From Planctomonas psychrotolerans (GTDB lineage: Bacteria > Actinomycetota > Actinomycetes > Actinomycetales > Microbacteriaceae), in assembly GCF_008642235.1 (NCBI RefSeq), contig NZ_SJEV01000001.1:2560400-2624399 (forward strand): 64,000 nucleotides of DNA, read 5' to 3'. How positions within the stretch are numbered: the first letter of the stretch is position 1; every line of letters starts with the position of its first letter. Below the pieces are notes generated by a model that saw only the letters and a program-made list of their open reading frames with translations, was not told the origin of the DNA and searched no databases. The position numbers and the translations under genes are program-made. Of this stretch, positions 19,257 to 28,631 are shown piece after piece.

Positions 19257-20372
19257 ATGACCCCTGGGCGCCTCTCCTTCGTTCCTGACGGGAACGGCTG
19301 GACCGTGATCGCGCACGAGAGCATCGTGTCGCTCCTCGACCCGTCGGTGTCGACGGGAACGATCGAACGGCTGAGGCGCACGATCACGTCCCCCGACGTG
19401 ACGGTGGAGAGCTACGTCGCGTCCATCCCGCTCTTCGGCGCGGATGCGGTGGACAGGTTCGCGGTCGTGGTGCTCGACGCGGCCGCTCCCCACGGGCGAG
19501 ACGACGGGGCCGGTTCCCGTCGGCACGACGCCGCGGCCCGGATCACCCTCGTGCTCCGCGGTACCGTGCACGTCGAGCTGACCACGCCCACCGGTACGCG
19601 CATCGTGGACGGGCGGCACGCCGTCCCGTGGTACCTGGCCGAGTTCGATGCCGTGTCGGCCCTCACCCTCGCGAGCGCGCCTCCCCGCACCCGCGGCGCA
19701 GAGCACCGGCCCCTGACGAGTGCCGTGGAGACGGCCTCCGCGGTGCAGTGGGCGGCCGCGCACGCCGGCACGGATGGCGCTGACACGCATGTCGCCGGAA
19801 CGCACGTCGTCGTCACCGACGCCGGTGCTCTCGAGGACACCGTGCTGGGTGCCGACGCCACGGCCGCGATCCCGATCATTCGGACGGGGCGCCCGGCGGT
19901 CGACGGGGATGACGCCGACGGGATGACTCTCGCCCGCATCCCGACGCTCGACGAAACGTCGACCAACGATGACACGAACGACACCCACGCGGACGGCGCG
20001 GATGCGGCACCGGAGCCGCGGCCCGTCTTCTCCTTCCGAGTGGGGCGAGGCGCACCGATCAGTCTCGATTCAGCCGTGTACCTCGGCCGCAAGCCCAGCC
20101 CGCCGCGCGTGCCCCGCGGCCCGTTGCCCACTCTCATCCGGGTGGACTCGCCGAGCCAGGAGGTGTCCAGCACGCACGCCGAGATCCGTCAGGAGGGATC
20201 GGCCGTGGTGGTCACCGACCTCCGGTCGACGAACGGCACGGGCGTGTGCGTGCCGGGTGCACCGCGTCTCACCCTGCGCCAGGGCGAGTCGATCGTGGTG
20301 GCACCGGGCACTCTCATCGATCTCGGCGACGGCAACGTGGTCGAGATCCTCCCCGCCCAGGTGCCGTCATGA
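19257..20372 (+). CDS. FHA domain protein, first gene of the kinase/surface-protein cluster
   Basis: A 371-residue cytoplasmic protein; no signal peptide or membrane segment. The N-terminal 150 residues form a beta-rich domain that I do not recognise, followed by an acidic, Thr/Asp-rich linker. The C-terminal FHA domain, which binds phosphothreonine, is shown by AVYLGRKPSPPRVPRG, then SSTHAEIRQEG and TDLRSTNGTGV with the conserved Ser/His and Asn. It overlaps the PP2C gene by 4 bases (ATGA). With the kinase and phosphatase next door it is probably the phospho-dependent adaptor of the system. Confidence 0.88.
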   Translation: MTPGRLSFVPDGNGWTVIAHESIVSLLDPSVSTGTIERLRRTITSPDVTVESYVASIPLFGADAVDRFAVVVLDAAAPHGRDDGAGSRRHDAAARITLVLRGTVHVELTTPTGTRIVDGRHAVPWYLAEFDAVSALTLASAPPRTRGAEHRPLTSAVETASAVQWAAAHAGTDGADTHVAGTHVVVTDAGALEDTVLGADATAAIPIIRTGRPAVDGDDADGMTLARIPTLDETSTNDDTNDTHADGADAAPEPRPVFSFRVGRGAPISLDSAVYLGRKPSPPRVPRGPLPTLIRVDSPSQEVSSTHAEIRQEGSAVVVTDLRSTNGTGVCVPGAPRLTLRQGESIVVAPGTLIDLGDGNVVEILPAQVPS

Positions 20373-21166
20373 CCGTGATCGGATCGAGTCGGGCGCTGCA
20401 CGAGCTGCCGGTGCCCGACTCGACCGACCGGCTGCGGCTCGGCTGGGCGGCGCTCACCGACGTCGGACGGCGCAGACCGCACAACGAGGACAGCCTGCTC
20501 GCCTCCCCGCCGCTCTTCGTGGTCGCCGACGGGATGGGCGGCCATTCCGCGGGCGACTTCGCCAGCGCGGCCGTCGTCACCCGCCTCGCCGAACGCATCA
20601 CGGGCCCGTTCATCTCGGCGGGCGACGTGGAGGAGGCCCTCCGCATCGCCGAGGCGGACATCGCCCTCGTATCCCGGCACTCGCTGCTCGGTACGGGCAC
20701 CACGGTGACCGGGGTTGCGCTCACCCTCGTCGGAGGGCAGCCGCAGTTCCTCGTCTTCAACATCGGCGACTCTCGCGTGTACTCCTGGCGGGGCAACCGC
20801 CTGGAGCAGGTGACCGTCGACCACTCCGTGGTGCAGAGCATGGTCGACGCGGGCACCATCACCCGGGACCAGGCGGAACGACACCCGGACAGCAACATGA
20901 TCACGCGGGCGATCGGCTTCGCCGACCCGCCGATCCCGGACTACTGGCTGATCCCCGCCACCGCGGGGCTGCGCCTCGTGGTGTGCTCCGACGGCCTGAA
21001 CGGCGAGCTCCTCGATCACGACCTCCGGGACCACGTCGGTTCTGGCGCCGACGCCGCATCGACCGCGCGGACACTGGTCGACGCCGCCCTGGAGCACGGG
21101 GGCCGGGACAACGTCTCGGTCATCGTCGTCGACGTGTTCGGGAGCGCGAACGAGGGCACCGCGTAG
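20369..21166 (+). CDS. PP2C-family Ser/Thr protein phosphatase
   Basis: Metal-dependent phosphatase likely opposing the adjacent kinase; 265 residues, soluble. PP2C motifs in order are RRPHNEDSLL, FVVADGMGGHSAGD (metal-binding Asp in DGMGGH at 54-59), FNIGDSRVYSWRG, VCSDGLNGEL and GRDNVSVIVVDV. All metal-coordinating aspartates appear present. ATG 20369 overlaps the FHA stop; the longer frame upstream is a shadow. A 148-bp gap separates it from the kinase gene. Confidence 0.93.
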   Translation: MTVIGSSRALHELPVPDSTDRLRLGWAALTDVGRRRPHNEDSLLASPPLFVVADGMGGHSAGDFASAAVVTRLAERITGPFISAGDVEEALRIAEADIALVSRHSLLGTGTTVTGVALTLVGGQPQFLVFNIGDSRVYSWRGNRLEQVTVDHSVVQSMVDAGTITRDQAERHPDSNMITRAIGFADPPIPDYWLIPATAGLRLVVCSDGLNGELLDHDLRDHVGSGADAASTARTLVDAALEHGGRDNVSVIVVDVFGSANEGTA

Positions 21167-21227
21167 CACGGGCGATGTCCCCCCATCGGGGGGAGGCGGA
21201 GCGCACGCCGTCGGGCGGCATGCTGCC

Positions 21228-21233
21228 TAGACT
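21228..21233 (+). promoter_or_regulatory. Possible -10 (TAGACT) for the kinase-surface protein operon
   Basis: In the 148-bp gap between the phosphatase and kinase genes a TAGACT hexamer occurs about 80 bases before GTG 21315. It would give a 5' untranslated region carrying the strong GGGGGGAAA ribosome-binding site. No clear -35 is seen. Confidence 0.35.
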
Positions 21234-21314
21234 TAACGGCAGGTGCATACGTTGTGAGCCGGACCGAACCCGAACGAATCCGGTGTGCGCCGCCGTACCC
21301 GAAGGGGGGAAACT

Positions 21315-22733
21315 GTGGCACGACGACTGCCCTCCACACCTCCCACTCTGCCGGGCTTCTCCTACATCACGGTCCTCGGCTCCGGCGGATTCGCCGACGT
21401 CTTCCTCTACGAACAGAACCTGCCGCGCCGCCAGGTCGCCGTCAAGGTGATGCTCGCCGAAGTCGTCAATGACTCCGTGCGACAGATGTTCCAGGCCGAG
21501 GCCAACCTCATGGCCCAGTTGAGCACCCATCCGTCGATCCTCACGGTCTACCAGGCCAGCGTCTCGGCGGATGGCCGCCCCTACCTCGTGATGGAACTCT
21601 GCTCGTCGTCGCTCGGCCAGCGCTACCGCCGCGAATCGATCCCCGTGGCCGACGTGCTGCGCATCGGCATCAAGATCGCCAGTGCGGTCGAGACGGCGCA
21701 CCGCGCGGGGGTGCTGCACCGCGACATCAAACCCTCCAACATCCTCACCACCGCGTACGGCAACCCCGTGCTCTCCGACTTCGGCATCGCCGCGACGCTG
21801 AGCGAGTCCGACACTCCGGAAGCGGTCGGTCTGTCGATTCCGTGGTCGGCGCCCGAGGTGCTGAACGACGACTCGTCCGGCACCATAGCCAGCGAGGTGT
21901 GGTCGCTCGGCGCCACCATCTACTCGCTGCTCGCCGGACGTTCGCCGTTCGAGGTGACCGGCGGGTCGAACACGTCGGCGGATCTGATCGCACGGATCGC
22001 CAAGGCGAAGCCGGGTCCGATCGGCAGGGCCGACGTGTCTCCCCAGCTGGAACGCACCCTGCAGCGAGCGATGTCGAAGCGGCCGGATGCGCGCCCCGGC
22101 GACGTGATGGAACTCATCCGCGAACTGCAGTCGGCCGAGCTCGAACTCGGGGTGGCGCAGACGCCCGTCGAGGTCGCGATGGACGACTGGGCCCTCGCGA
22201 CGGTCGCGGACCTCGACGACCGCACCCGGATCAAGGGCGTTCCCGCCGTGAACCCCGACGCCCCGGGGCGCCGTCGCCGTCGGCAGCCGGTCGCCGCGGC
22301 GTCGGGCGCGCAGAGTCAGGTCGGCACTCTCATCCGGCAGAGCCGAAGCGCCTACCCGACCGGAACGGGCGTGCCCCGGCCGAGCCGCCAGAGGACGGTG
22401 CTGACCTGGGCGCTCGTCGCCGTGGCGGTGCTCGCCATCGCCTTCGGCGCCACGGCCACCGCGGTGATGATCCGCTCCACCACGAACGACCTGCCGCGCG
22501 TCGGCGCGATTTCCGCGTCGACCACCGAGAACACCGTCGTCTTCTCCTGGGCCGACCCGGGGCGTCTGCCGGATGATCGCTACGAGGTGCGCCTCGACGG
22601 GCAACCGAGCGTGCAGCAGGCCTCGCGTTTCACGAGTGCCGCCGAACCCGGGGACCGGGTGTGCGTAACGGTCGCGGTGGTGCGCAACGGCACCACCGGA
22701 GCGCCCTCCAGCGAGAAGTGCGTGGACTTCTAG
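21315..22733 (+). CDS. Membrane Ser/Thr protein kinase with extracellular FN3-like domain
   Basis: A 472-residue kinase. The kinase domain fills residues 15-280: glycine loop LGSGGFADVF, catalytic Lys44 in VAVKVM, HRD at 135-137 in LHRDIKPSNIL, DFG at 155-157, and WSAPEVL. One transmembrane helix is near residues 363-386. The extracellular part of about 85 residues looks like a fibronectin type III sandwich with two cysteines (CVTVAVV and SEKCVDF); PASTA repeats are absent. The GTG start at 21315 follows GGGGGGAAA. The large FN3-containing surface protein starts 15 bases downstream. This matches the Pkb2-type kinase of the Bifidobacterium PFNA cluster in context. Confidence 0.93.
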   Translation: MARRLPSTPPTLPGFSYITVLGSGGFADVFLYEQNLPRRQVAVKVMLAEVVNDSVRQMFQAEANLMAQLSTHPSILTVYQASVSADGRPYLVMELCSSSLGQRYRRESIPVADVLRIGIKIASAVETAHRAGVLHRDIKPSNILTTAYGNPVLSDFGIAATLSESDTPEAVGLSIPWSAPEVLNDDSSGTIASEVWSLGATIYSLLAGRSPFEVTGGSNTSADLIARIAKAKPGPIGRADVSPQLERTLQRAMSKRPDARPGDVMELIRELQSAELELGVAQTPVEVAMDDWALATVADLDDRTRIKGVPAVNPDAPGRRRRRQPVAAASGAQSQVGTLIRQSRSAYPTGTGVPRPSRQRTVLTWALVAVAVLAIAFGATATAVMIRSTTNDLPRVGAISASTTENTVVFSWADPGRLPDDRYEVRLDGQPSVQQASRFTSAAEPGDRVCVTVAVVRNGTTGAPSSEKCVDF

Positions 22734-22748
22734 CGTCGTGGGTGCAGA

Positions 22749-25700
22749 ATGATGCGCGCCTGGCTCTCCCGTCGCCGGTCGGCGGTGGTCACCGCGACCA
22801 GCGGAACCCTGATCGCCGCGCTGATCGCGACGGTCGCCGTCGTCTCCGGCGGTTACAGTGCACAGCGTGTCGACCTCAATGACGGCGCGGTCTGGGTCAC
22901 GAACGGGAACGAGCGCGCGATCGGCAGGGCCAACACCGCCGTGCTGGAGCTCAACTCGGTCATTCCCGCGCAGGGCACCGACATCGACGTGGTGCAGGGT
23001 GGGGAGTCCGTGCTCCTCTTCGACCGCGGCAACAGCAAGGTGGACATCGTCGACCCCGCCACCAGCACGATCGACGCCAGTGTCCCGGTGCCCCCGAGCA
23101 ACCCCGACATCTTCGTCGAACAGGGCCGCGTGGTCGTCGCCTCCCCGGAGACCGGCGAGGTGTGGATCCGGGATGCCGATGCCTTCGACGACTTCGACGT
23201 GGAATCCGAACCCACCCTGAGCCTCGGGGCCGGAACCGTGGCGAGCGTCGATGCCGACGGCCTGCTCTTCGCCTTCTCGCCCGACAGCGGCGAGCTGTAC
23301 CGTGTGCCGACCGCGACCGGCGACTCCGTCGACTCGGTGGAGAACGTGCCCCTGGAGGCGGGCGAGGCACCGCGCCAGGTGACCAGCGTCGCCGGCCGCC
23401 CCGCCGTCTACGATCCGGAGGCGCGCGCTCTGGTGTTCGACGGGCGACGGATCGACCTGTCGGGGCTCATCCCGGCCGACGTGCCCGCCGTCGTGCAGGA
23501 GCCGGCACTGTCCGGCACGGACCTGCTGATCGCCCACCCGGGCGGCGTCGTCGGCGTGCCGCTCGGCGGAAGTGCGCCCCGCGCCCTCCTCGAGGGGGCG
23601 TACGGGCCGCCGGCCGCCCCGGTGTCGGTCGCCGGGTGCGACTACTCCGCCTGGGGCGACGGCACCGCGTGGAGACGCTGCGACGGCGACGCCGTCGGAA
23701 CCGCATCCCAGCTCGTCGACTCACCGACGGATCCCCGGCTCGAATACCGGGTCAACAACAATCGGGTCGTGCTCAATGATGCGCTCGGCGGGATGTCCTG
23801 GGCGGTGCAGCGGGGCAACGACGTGATCGACAACTGGGACGCGCTGATCGACCGCGACCAGAGCCAGCAGGTCGTGGAGGAGCAGAGCGTCGACACGCCG
23901 GCCGCCTTCGTCGAGGTGCAGCAGCCGCCCGTGGCGGTGGACGATGAATTCGGCGTACGGGCCGGGCGGGCCAACCCGTTGCCGGTGCTGCTGAACGATT
24001 ACGATCCGAACGGCGACGTGCTCCTGATCAGCGAGGTGACGCCTCTCGATGAGTCGGTCGGCCGCCTCGACCTCATCAACGATCGTCGCCAGGTGCAGAT
24101 CACCGTTGCACCGGATGCGTCCGGCCGGTTCTCGTTCGACTACACGATCACCGACGGGCGGGGCGGCACCGCCACCGCCACCGTCACCGTCCTGGTGCGC
24201 TCGCCGGAGGAGAACTCACCGCCGCAGCAGGTGCGGTCGACGACGGGCGTCGTGCAGTCGGGAGCCCGGCTCACCACCGAGGTGCTGGGGGACTGGTACG
24301 ACCCGGACGGTGACGCGTTCTACCTCACCCGGGCCGCCGTGGCGGAACCCGACCAGGTGAGCTGGCAGCCGGACGGGACCGTCGTGTTCACCGACCAGGG
24401 CGCCGGAGGTGAGTCCAAGCCGATCGCGCTCTCCGTGTCCGACGGCATCGCCGAGGGCGCGGGGGTGCTCACGGTGTCCGTGCGGACCGCCGGCTCGGTC
24501 CCCATCGTGACCGAGCCGTTCGCGGAGCTCGCCAATGCCGGGTCGGAGATCACCATCCAGCCTCTGCGGCACGTTCGCGGAGGCAGCGGCACCGTCCGGT
24601 TGACCAACGTGGCCGTGCCGGCCGGCACGCGCATCACGCCGGACTACGACGGCGGCACCTTCCGATTCGTCAGCTCGGAAGCACGAACCCACCTCCTCGA
24701 GTACACCGTGAGCGACGGCACCTCCACCGCCACGGGCGTCGTACGCGTGGAGGTGTCCGCGCCGCTCGACCCCAACACCCGCCCCATCACCGCGACCCAC
24801 ACCGTCTTCCTGCGCCAGCTCAGCACCCAGAACGTCGATGTGCTGGCCACCGACGTCGACCCGGCCGGGGGCGTGCTCCTCGTCACCGAGGCGTTCGACG
24901 TGCCGGTGGAGTCGGGGCTGCAGGTGCAGATCTTCGATCAGCGCCTGCTGCGCGTCACGGCCACCCAACCCCTCGAGGGTCCGGTCTCGTTCTCCTACCG
25001 CGTGAGCAACGGCCTCGCCGATGCGGTGGGCACGGTGACCGTGATCGAGATCCCCCACGCCGGCATCACTCAACCACCCGTGGCCATGCCGGACAGCGTC
25101 TCGGTGCGCGTCGGCGACGCCATCGACATCCCCGTGCTGGCGAACGACACGCAACCCGACGGGGATCCCCTCACCCTGGCACCGGATCTTCCCACCCCGC
25201 TTCCGGCGGGTTCCGGCCTGCTCTTCGCATCGTCGAACGTGCTCCGCTACCTCGCCCCGGACAAGACCGGCAACTTCACGGCCGAGTATCGCGTCGAGGC
25301 GCCGGACGGCCAGTGGGCGACCGCACGGGTCTCGATCGCCGTGCGGGAGGTCGACGCGGATTCGAACAACCCACCGGTGCCGAAGACGGTGACCGCGCGC
25401 GTGCTCGCCGGCGAACGCGTGCGCATCCCGATTCCGCTCACCGGCATCGATCCCGACGGCGACTCCGTGCAGCTCCTCGGCCAGGAGACGAGTCCGACGA
25501 AGGGCGCGGTGCTCGAGGTCGGCGCCGACTGGATCGAGTACGAGGCGGGAAGCTACTCGGCGGGAGCGGACACCTTCGCGTACGCCGTCACCGACAGTGT
25601 CGGCGCCCGGGCGGTCGGCACCGTCCGGATCGGCATTGGCACGCGCCCCGACGGCGCCAGGAACCCGATCGCCATCGCCGATGAGGTGACGGTGCGCCCC

Positions 25701-28631
25701 GGACGCACCGTACTGGTGCAGGTGCTCGCCAACGATTCCGACCCGGACGGCAGCCCCCTCTCCGTGACCGGTGTCGCACCCACGGAGCCCGGTGTAGCGG
25801 CCACGGTCGAAGGCGACGTGGTCCGCGTCGTCGCACCGACCGAACCGGGCCGGTACGGCTTCGTCTACGACATCGAGAACGATCGAGGCGGAACGAGTTC
25901 CACCTTCCTCACCGTCGTCGTCGCCGATGACGCCCCCCTAGCGCGCCCCGTGGCCAAGGACACCGTGCTGAGTCTGTCCGACGTCGTCGGGCGCCGCACG
26001 GTCGACGTGAACGTGCTCGACAACGTGTTCTTCGCCGACGGACCCGTGCGCTCCCTCGGCCTCGGACTCCAGCCCGGGTACGACGGATCGGCGCAGGTCG
26101 TCGCGGGCAAACGCATCCGCGTCACGCTCGGCAGCGAGCGCCAGATCATCCCCTTCCGCGTCAGCCACCCCGACGACTCCGGAGTCACCGCGTACGCGTT
26201 CGTGTGGGTGCCCGGCTTCGCGGAGGCGTTGCCGCAGCTCAACCGCAACGCACCCCGGCTCACCGTGCAGAGCGGCGCCACCCTCACCATCCCGATCAAC
26301 GACCACGTGGTCGCCGTGAGCGATCGGAACGTGCGCCTCACCGACGCGAACAGCGTGCGGGCGACCCGGTCGAACGGCGGAGAACTCGTGGTCGACGCGC
26401 AGACGCTCCGTTTCACCAGCGAGGACCGCTACTTCGGGCCGGCCTCCATCTCGTTCGAGGTCACGGACGGCGCCACCGCGGACGATCCGCGAGGGAACCG
26501 TGCCACCCTCGTGCTTCCGATCACCGTGACGCCCCGCGCCAACCAGCCACCGTCGTTCAACGGCGCCGTGCTCGAGCTCGAGCCCGGCGAGGAGCGGCAG
26601 GTGGACCTGCTGAAGCTCACGACGTACCCGTATTCCGAGGATCGCGACGACCTGCGCTACTCCGTCATCGGTGCGGCCCCGACCGGCTTCTCCGCCACGG
26701 TCAGCGGTTCCACGCTGACCCTCAGTGTGCAGGAGGCGGCCGTCGGCGGTACGGCCGGCACCGTGACCATCGGGGTGCGGGACGCCCTGAACGAGGGTGT
26801 GGCCGGGCGGATCGAGTTGCGGGTCGTGCCGTCGACGCGCCCGCTCGCCCAGCCCCAGCTCGATGTCGCCATCGCCCCCCGGAACACCACCACGGTGGTC
26901 GACGTGCTGCAGAACGATGCGGCGACCAACCCGTTCCCCGGCAAGCCGTTGCGGGTGGTCGCCGTGCGGGGAATCGACAGCGCCTCCCTGCCCGCCGGTG
27001 TGTCGGTCTCCCCGAGCGATGACCGATCGCACCTGACGATCGCCGTGGCCGGCACCGTGCCGCCGGGCGACGTGAGCGTGCAGTACCAGGTGCTCGACGC
27101 GACCGGCGACCCCGCCCGGGCCGCCTGGGGAACCGTCCGCATCTCCATTCAGGACCGTCCCGATCCCGTCGTCGGATTGCGAACCACCGGATTCGGCGAC
27201 CGGCGCATCTCGGTGGCCTTCGATCCGGGAGCGTTCAACAACTCGCCCATTCAGGGCTACGAGGTGCGGGCGGTGCGGGATGGAACCGTCGTCTCGTCGC
27301 GCACCTGCGAGTCCACCACCTGCGACGTGACCACCGACGGCAACGGTCCGTCGAGCCGCGTACGCATCGAGGTGCTCGCCCGCAACGCCATCGGGCTGTC
27401 CGATCCCGTCGCACTGACCGGACTCTGGTCGGATGTGGTGCCGCCGGCGCCCACGGGCCTCACCGCCGAACCGCTCGACCGGGGACTCCGGGTGATCTGG
27501 AATGCCGTGGACACCGGACGGGGGAGCGCCGTCACGAACTACGTCGTCTCCGTCGGCGGGGTGACGCAGGAGGTTCCGGCCGGCCGGACCTCCATCGAGT
27601 TCCGGAACGTCGTGGAGTCCAACGGGGGATCCGTCGGATATTCCGTGAGTGCGCGGAACGGCGCGCAGGTGACGAGCGCCGACGCGTGGAACACGTCCTC
27701 CTCGACCGGCACCCCGCTCGGGGCACCGCGGGCCATCGGCGCCCCGGCGGCCACGCCCGCGCACGACGCGGCGGGTACCGTCTCCCTGACCTGGCAGCCG
27801 TTCAGCGGGGACGGGCGCGACGGCATCCGCTACTGGGTCGCGGCCTATTCCGGCGCCGAAACGCCGTCGTGCACCGTGAGCACCGAGGGCGTGGTGCCGT
27901 GGAACGCCACCGTGTCCGGCGCGGTGCCCGCACAGAGCAGCTCCGGCCACACCTTCAGCGGTCTCGCCGCGAACGCCGAACACCGCTTCGCCGTGATCGC
28001 GGCGAACAGTCAGGGCTGCACGCTCGTCACCGACATCGCCGCGGTCACTCCGCGCGTCGCACCGACGAATGCCCAGGCGACCGTCGCGATCGCCCCCGGT
28101 GGAGACCTCACCGGGGTGGGCGGCCGGTCGCGACCGGTGCTGTCCGACGTCACCTACTCGTCCGGCGGGGGAACACCGACGACGGAGTTCTTCTACCGCA
28201 TCGCGGGGACGACCACCGGAGCACCGGTCGCGCGCGGGGACGGCCTCACGCTCGCGCCGTTCGGCGAACCGGTCAGCATCGAGGTGCAGGTCGTCGAGAC
28301 GCATGGCGACGGCACGCGACTCGAGAGCGCGTGGTCGCCCGCCGTTTCAGCAGGCGTCGCCGTCGACACCACCGCTCCGGGGATGCGATTCATCCCGACG
28401 GTGAGCGAGGTGCCGGACCTGTCGGGTACGTTCGAGTGGTTGGGCTCCCCCACCGGCTCCGGTTACACCGGCGTGGAGTACTCGATCGACGGCGGAGTCA
28501 CCTGGATCGCGATGGCCGGACCCGGCGCCAGCGACGTGACCGGGGGACCGGAGGCGCCCGCCGCGGTGACCGTCCGTGTCCTGGCCAACGGACTGTCGTA
28601 CACGCAGCAATATAGGGGAAACGAGCGATGA
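22749..28631 (+). CDS. Giant cell-surface protein: propeller-like head, tandem cadherin/Ig-like repeats, C-terminal FN3 domains
   Basis: 1960 residues. A basic N-terminus and one hydrophobic segment (about residues 12-38) indicate a signal anchor or uncleaved signal. Residues 45-370 have repeating short strands and look beta-propeller-like. From about 390 to 1470 there are some ten Ig/cadherin-like repeats with the signature LxxNDxDPDGD (for example VLLNDYDPNGD, VLANDTQPDGD, VLANDSDPDGS). From about 1473 onward there are four to five FN3 domains, with paired cysteines near 310-325, 1520 and 1720-1760. No LPXTG or C-terminal anchor is seen. Its TGA overlaps the moxR ATG. Likely an exported adhesin or scaffold; binding partners are unknown. 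Confidence 0.9.
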   Translation: MMRAWLSRRRSAVVTATSGTLIAALIATVAVVSGGYSAQRVDLNDGAVWVTNGNERAIGRANTAVLELNSVIPAQGTDIDVVQGGESVLLFDRGNSKVDIVDPATSTIDASVPVPPSNPDIFVEQGRVVVASPETGEVWIRDADAFDDFDVESEPTLSLGAGTVASVDADGLLFAFSPDSGELYRVPTATGDSVDSVENVPLEAGEAPRQVTSVAGRPAVYDPEARALVFDGRRIDLSGLIPADVPAVVQEPALSGTDLLIAHPGGVVGVPLGGSAPRALLEGAYGPPAAPVSVAGCDYSAWGDGTAWRRCDGDAVGTASQLVDSPTDPRLEYRVNNNRVVLNDALGGMSWAVQRGNDVIDNWDALIDRDQSQQVVEEQSVDTPAAFVEVQQPPVAVDDEFGVRAGRANPLPVLLNDYDPNGDVLLISEVTPLDESVGRLDLINDRRQVQITVAPDASGRFSFDYTITDGRGGTATATVTVLVRSPEENSPPQQVRSTTGVVQSGARLTTEVLGDWYDPDGDAFYLTRAAVAEPDQVSWQPDGTVVFTDQGAGGESKPIALSVSDGIAEGAGVLTVSVRTAGSVPIVTEPFAELANAGSEITIQPLRHVRGGSGTVRLTNVAVPAGTRITPDYDGGTFRFVSSEARTHLLEYTVSDGTSTATGVVRVEVSAPLDPNTRPITATHTVFLRQLSTQNVDVLATDVDPAGGVLLVTEAFDVPVESGLQVQIFDQRLLRVTATQPLEGPVSFSYRVSNGLADAVGTVTVIEIPHAGITQPPVAMPDSVSVRVGDAIDIPVLANDTQPDGDPLTLAPDLPTPLPAGSGLLFASSNVLRYLAPDKTGNFTAEYRVEAPDGQWATARVSIAVREVDADSNNPPVPKTVTARVLAGERVRIPIPLTGIDPDGDSVQLLGQETSPTKGAVLEVGADWIEYEAGSYSAGADTFAYAVTDSVGARAVGTVRIGIGTRPDGARNPIAIADEVTVRPGRTVLVQVLANDSDPDGSPLSVTGVAPTEPGVAATVEGDVVRVVAPTEPGRYGFVYDIENDRGGTSSTFLTVVVADDAPLARPVAKDTVLSLSDVVGRRTVDVNVLDNVFFADGPVRSLGLGLQPGYDGSAQVVAGKRIRVTLGSERQIIPFRVSHPDDSGVTAYAFVWVPGFAEALPQLNRNAPRLTVQSGATLTIPINDHVVAVSDRNVRLTDANSVRATRSNGGELVVDAQTLRFTSEDRYFGPASISFEVTDGATADDPRGNRATLVLPITVTPRANQPPSFNGAVLELEPGEERQVDLLKLTTYPYSEDRDDLRYSVIGAAPTGFSATVSGSTLTLSVQEAAVGGTAGTVTIGVRDALNEGVAGRIELRVVPSTRPLAQPQLDVAIAPRNTTTVVDVLQNDAATNPFPGKPLRVVAVRGIDSASLPAGVSVSPSDDRSHLTIAVAGTVPPGDVSVQYQVLDATGDPARAAWGTVRISIQDRPDPVVGLRTTGFGDRRISVAFDPGAFNNSPIQGYEVRAVRDGTVVSSRTCESTTCDVTTDGNGPSSRVRIEVLARNAIGLSDPVALTGLWSDVVPPAPTGLTAEPLDRGLRVIWNAVDTGRGSAVTNYVVSVGGVTQEVPAGRTSIEFRNVVESNGGSVGYSVSARNGAQVTSADAWNTSSSTGTPLGAPRAIGAPAATPAHDAAGTVSLTWQPFSGDGRDGIRYWVAAYSGAETPSCTVSTEGVVPWNATVSGAVPAQSSSGHTFSGLAANAEHRFAVIAANSQGCTLVTDIAAVTPRVAPTNAQATVAIAPGGDLTGVGGRSRPVLSDVTYSSGGGTPTTEFFYRIAGTTTGAPVARGDGLTLAPFGEPVSIEVQVVETHGDGTRLESAWSPAVSAGVAVDTTAPGMRFIPTVSEVPDLSGTFEWLGSPTGSGYTGVEYSIDGGVTWIAMAGPGASDVTGGPEAPAAVTVRVLANGLSYTQQYRGNER

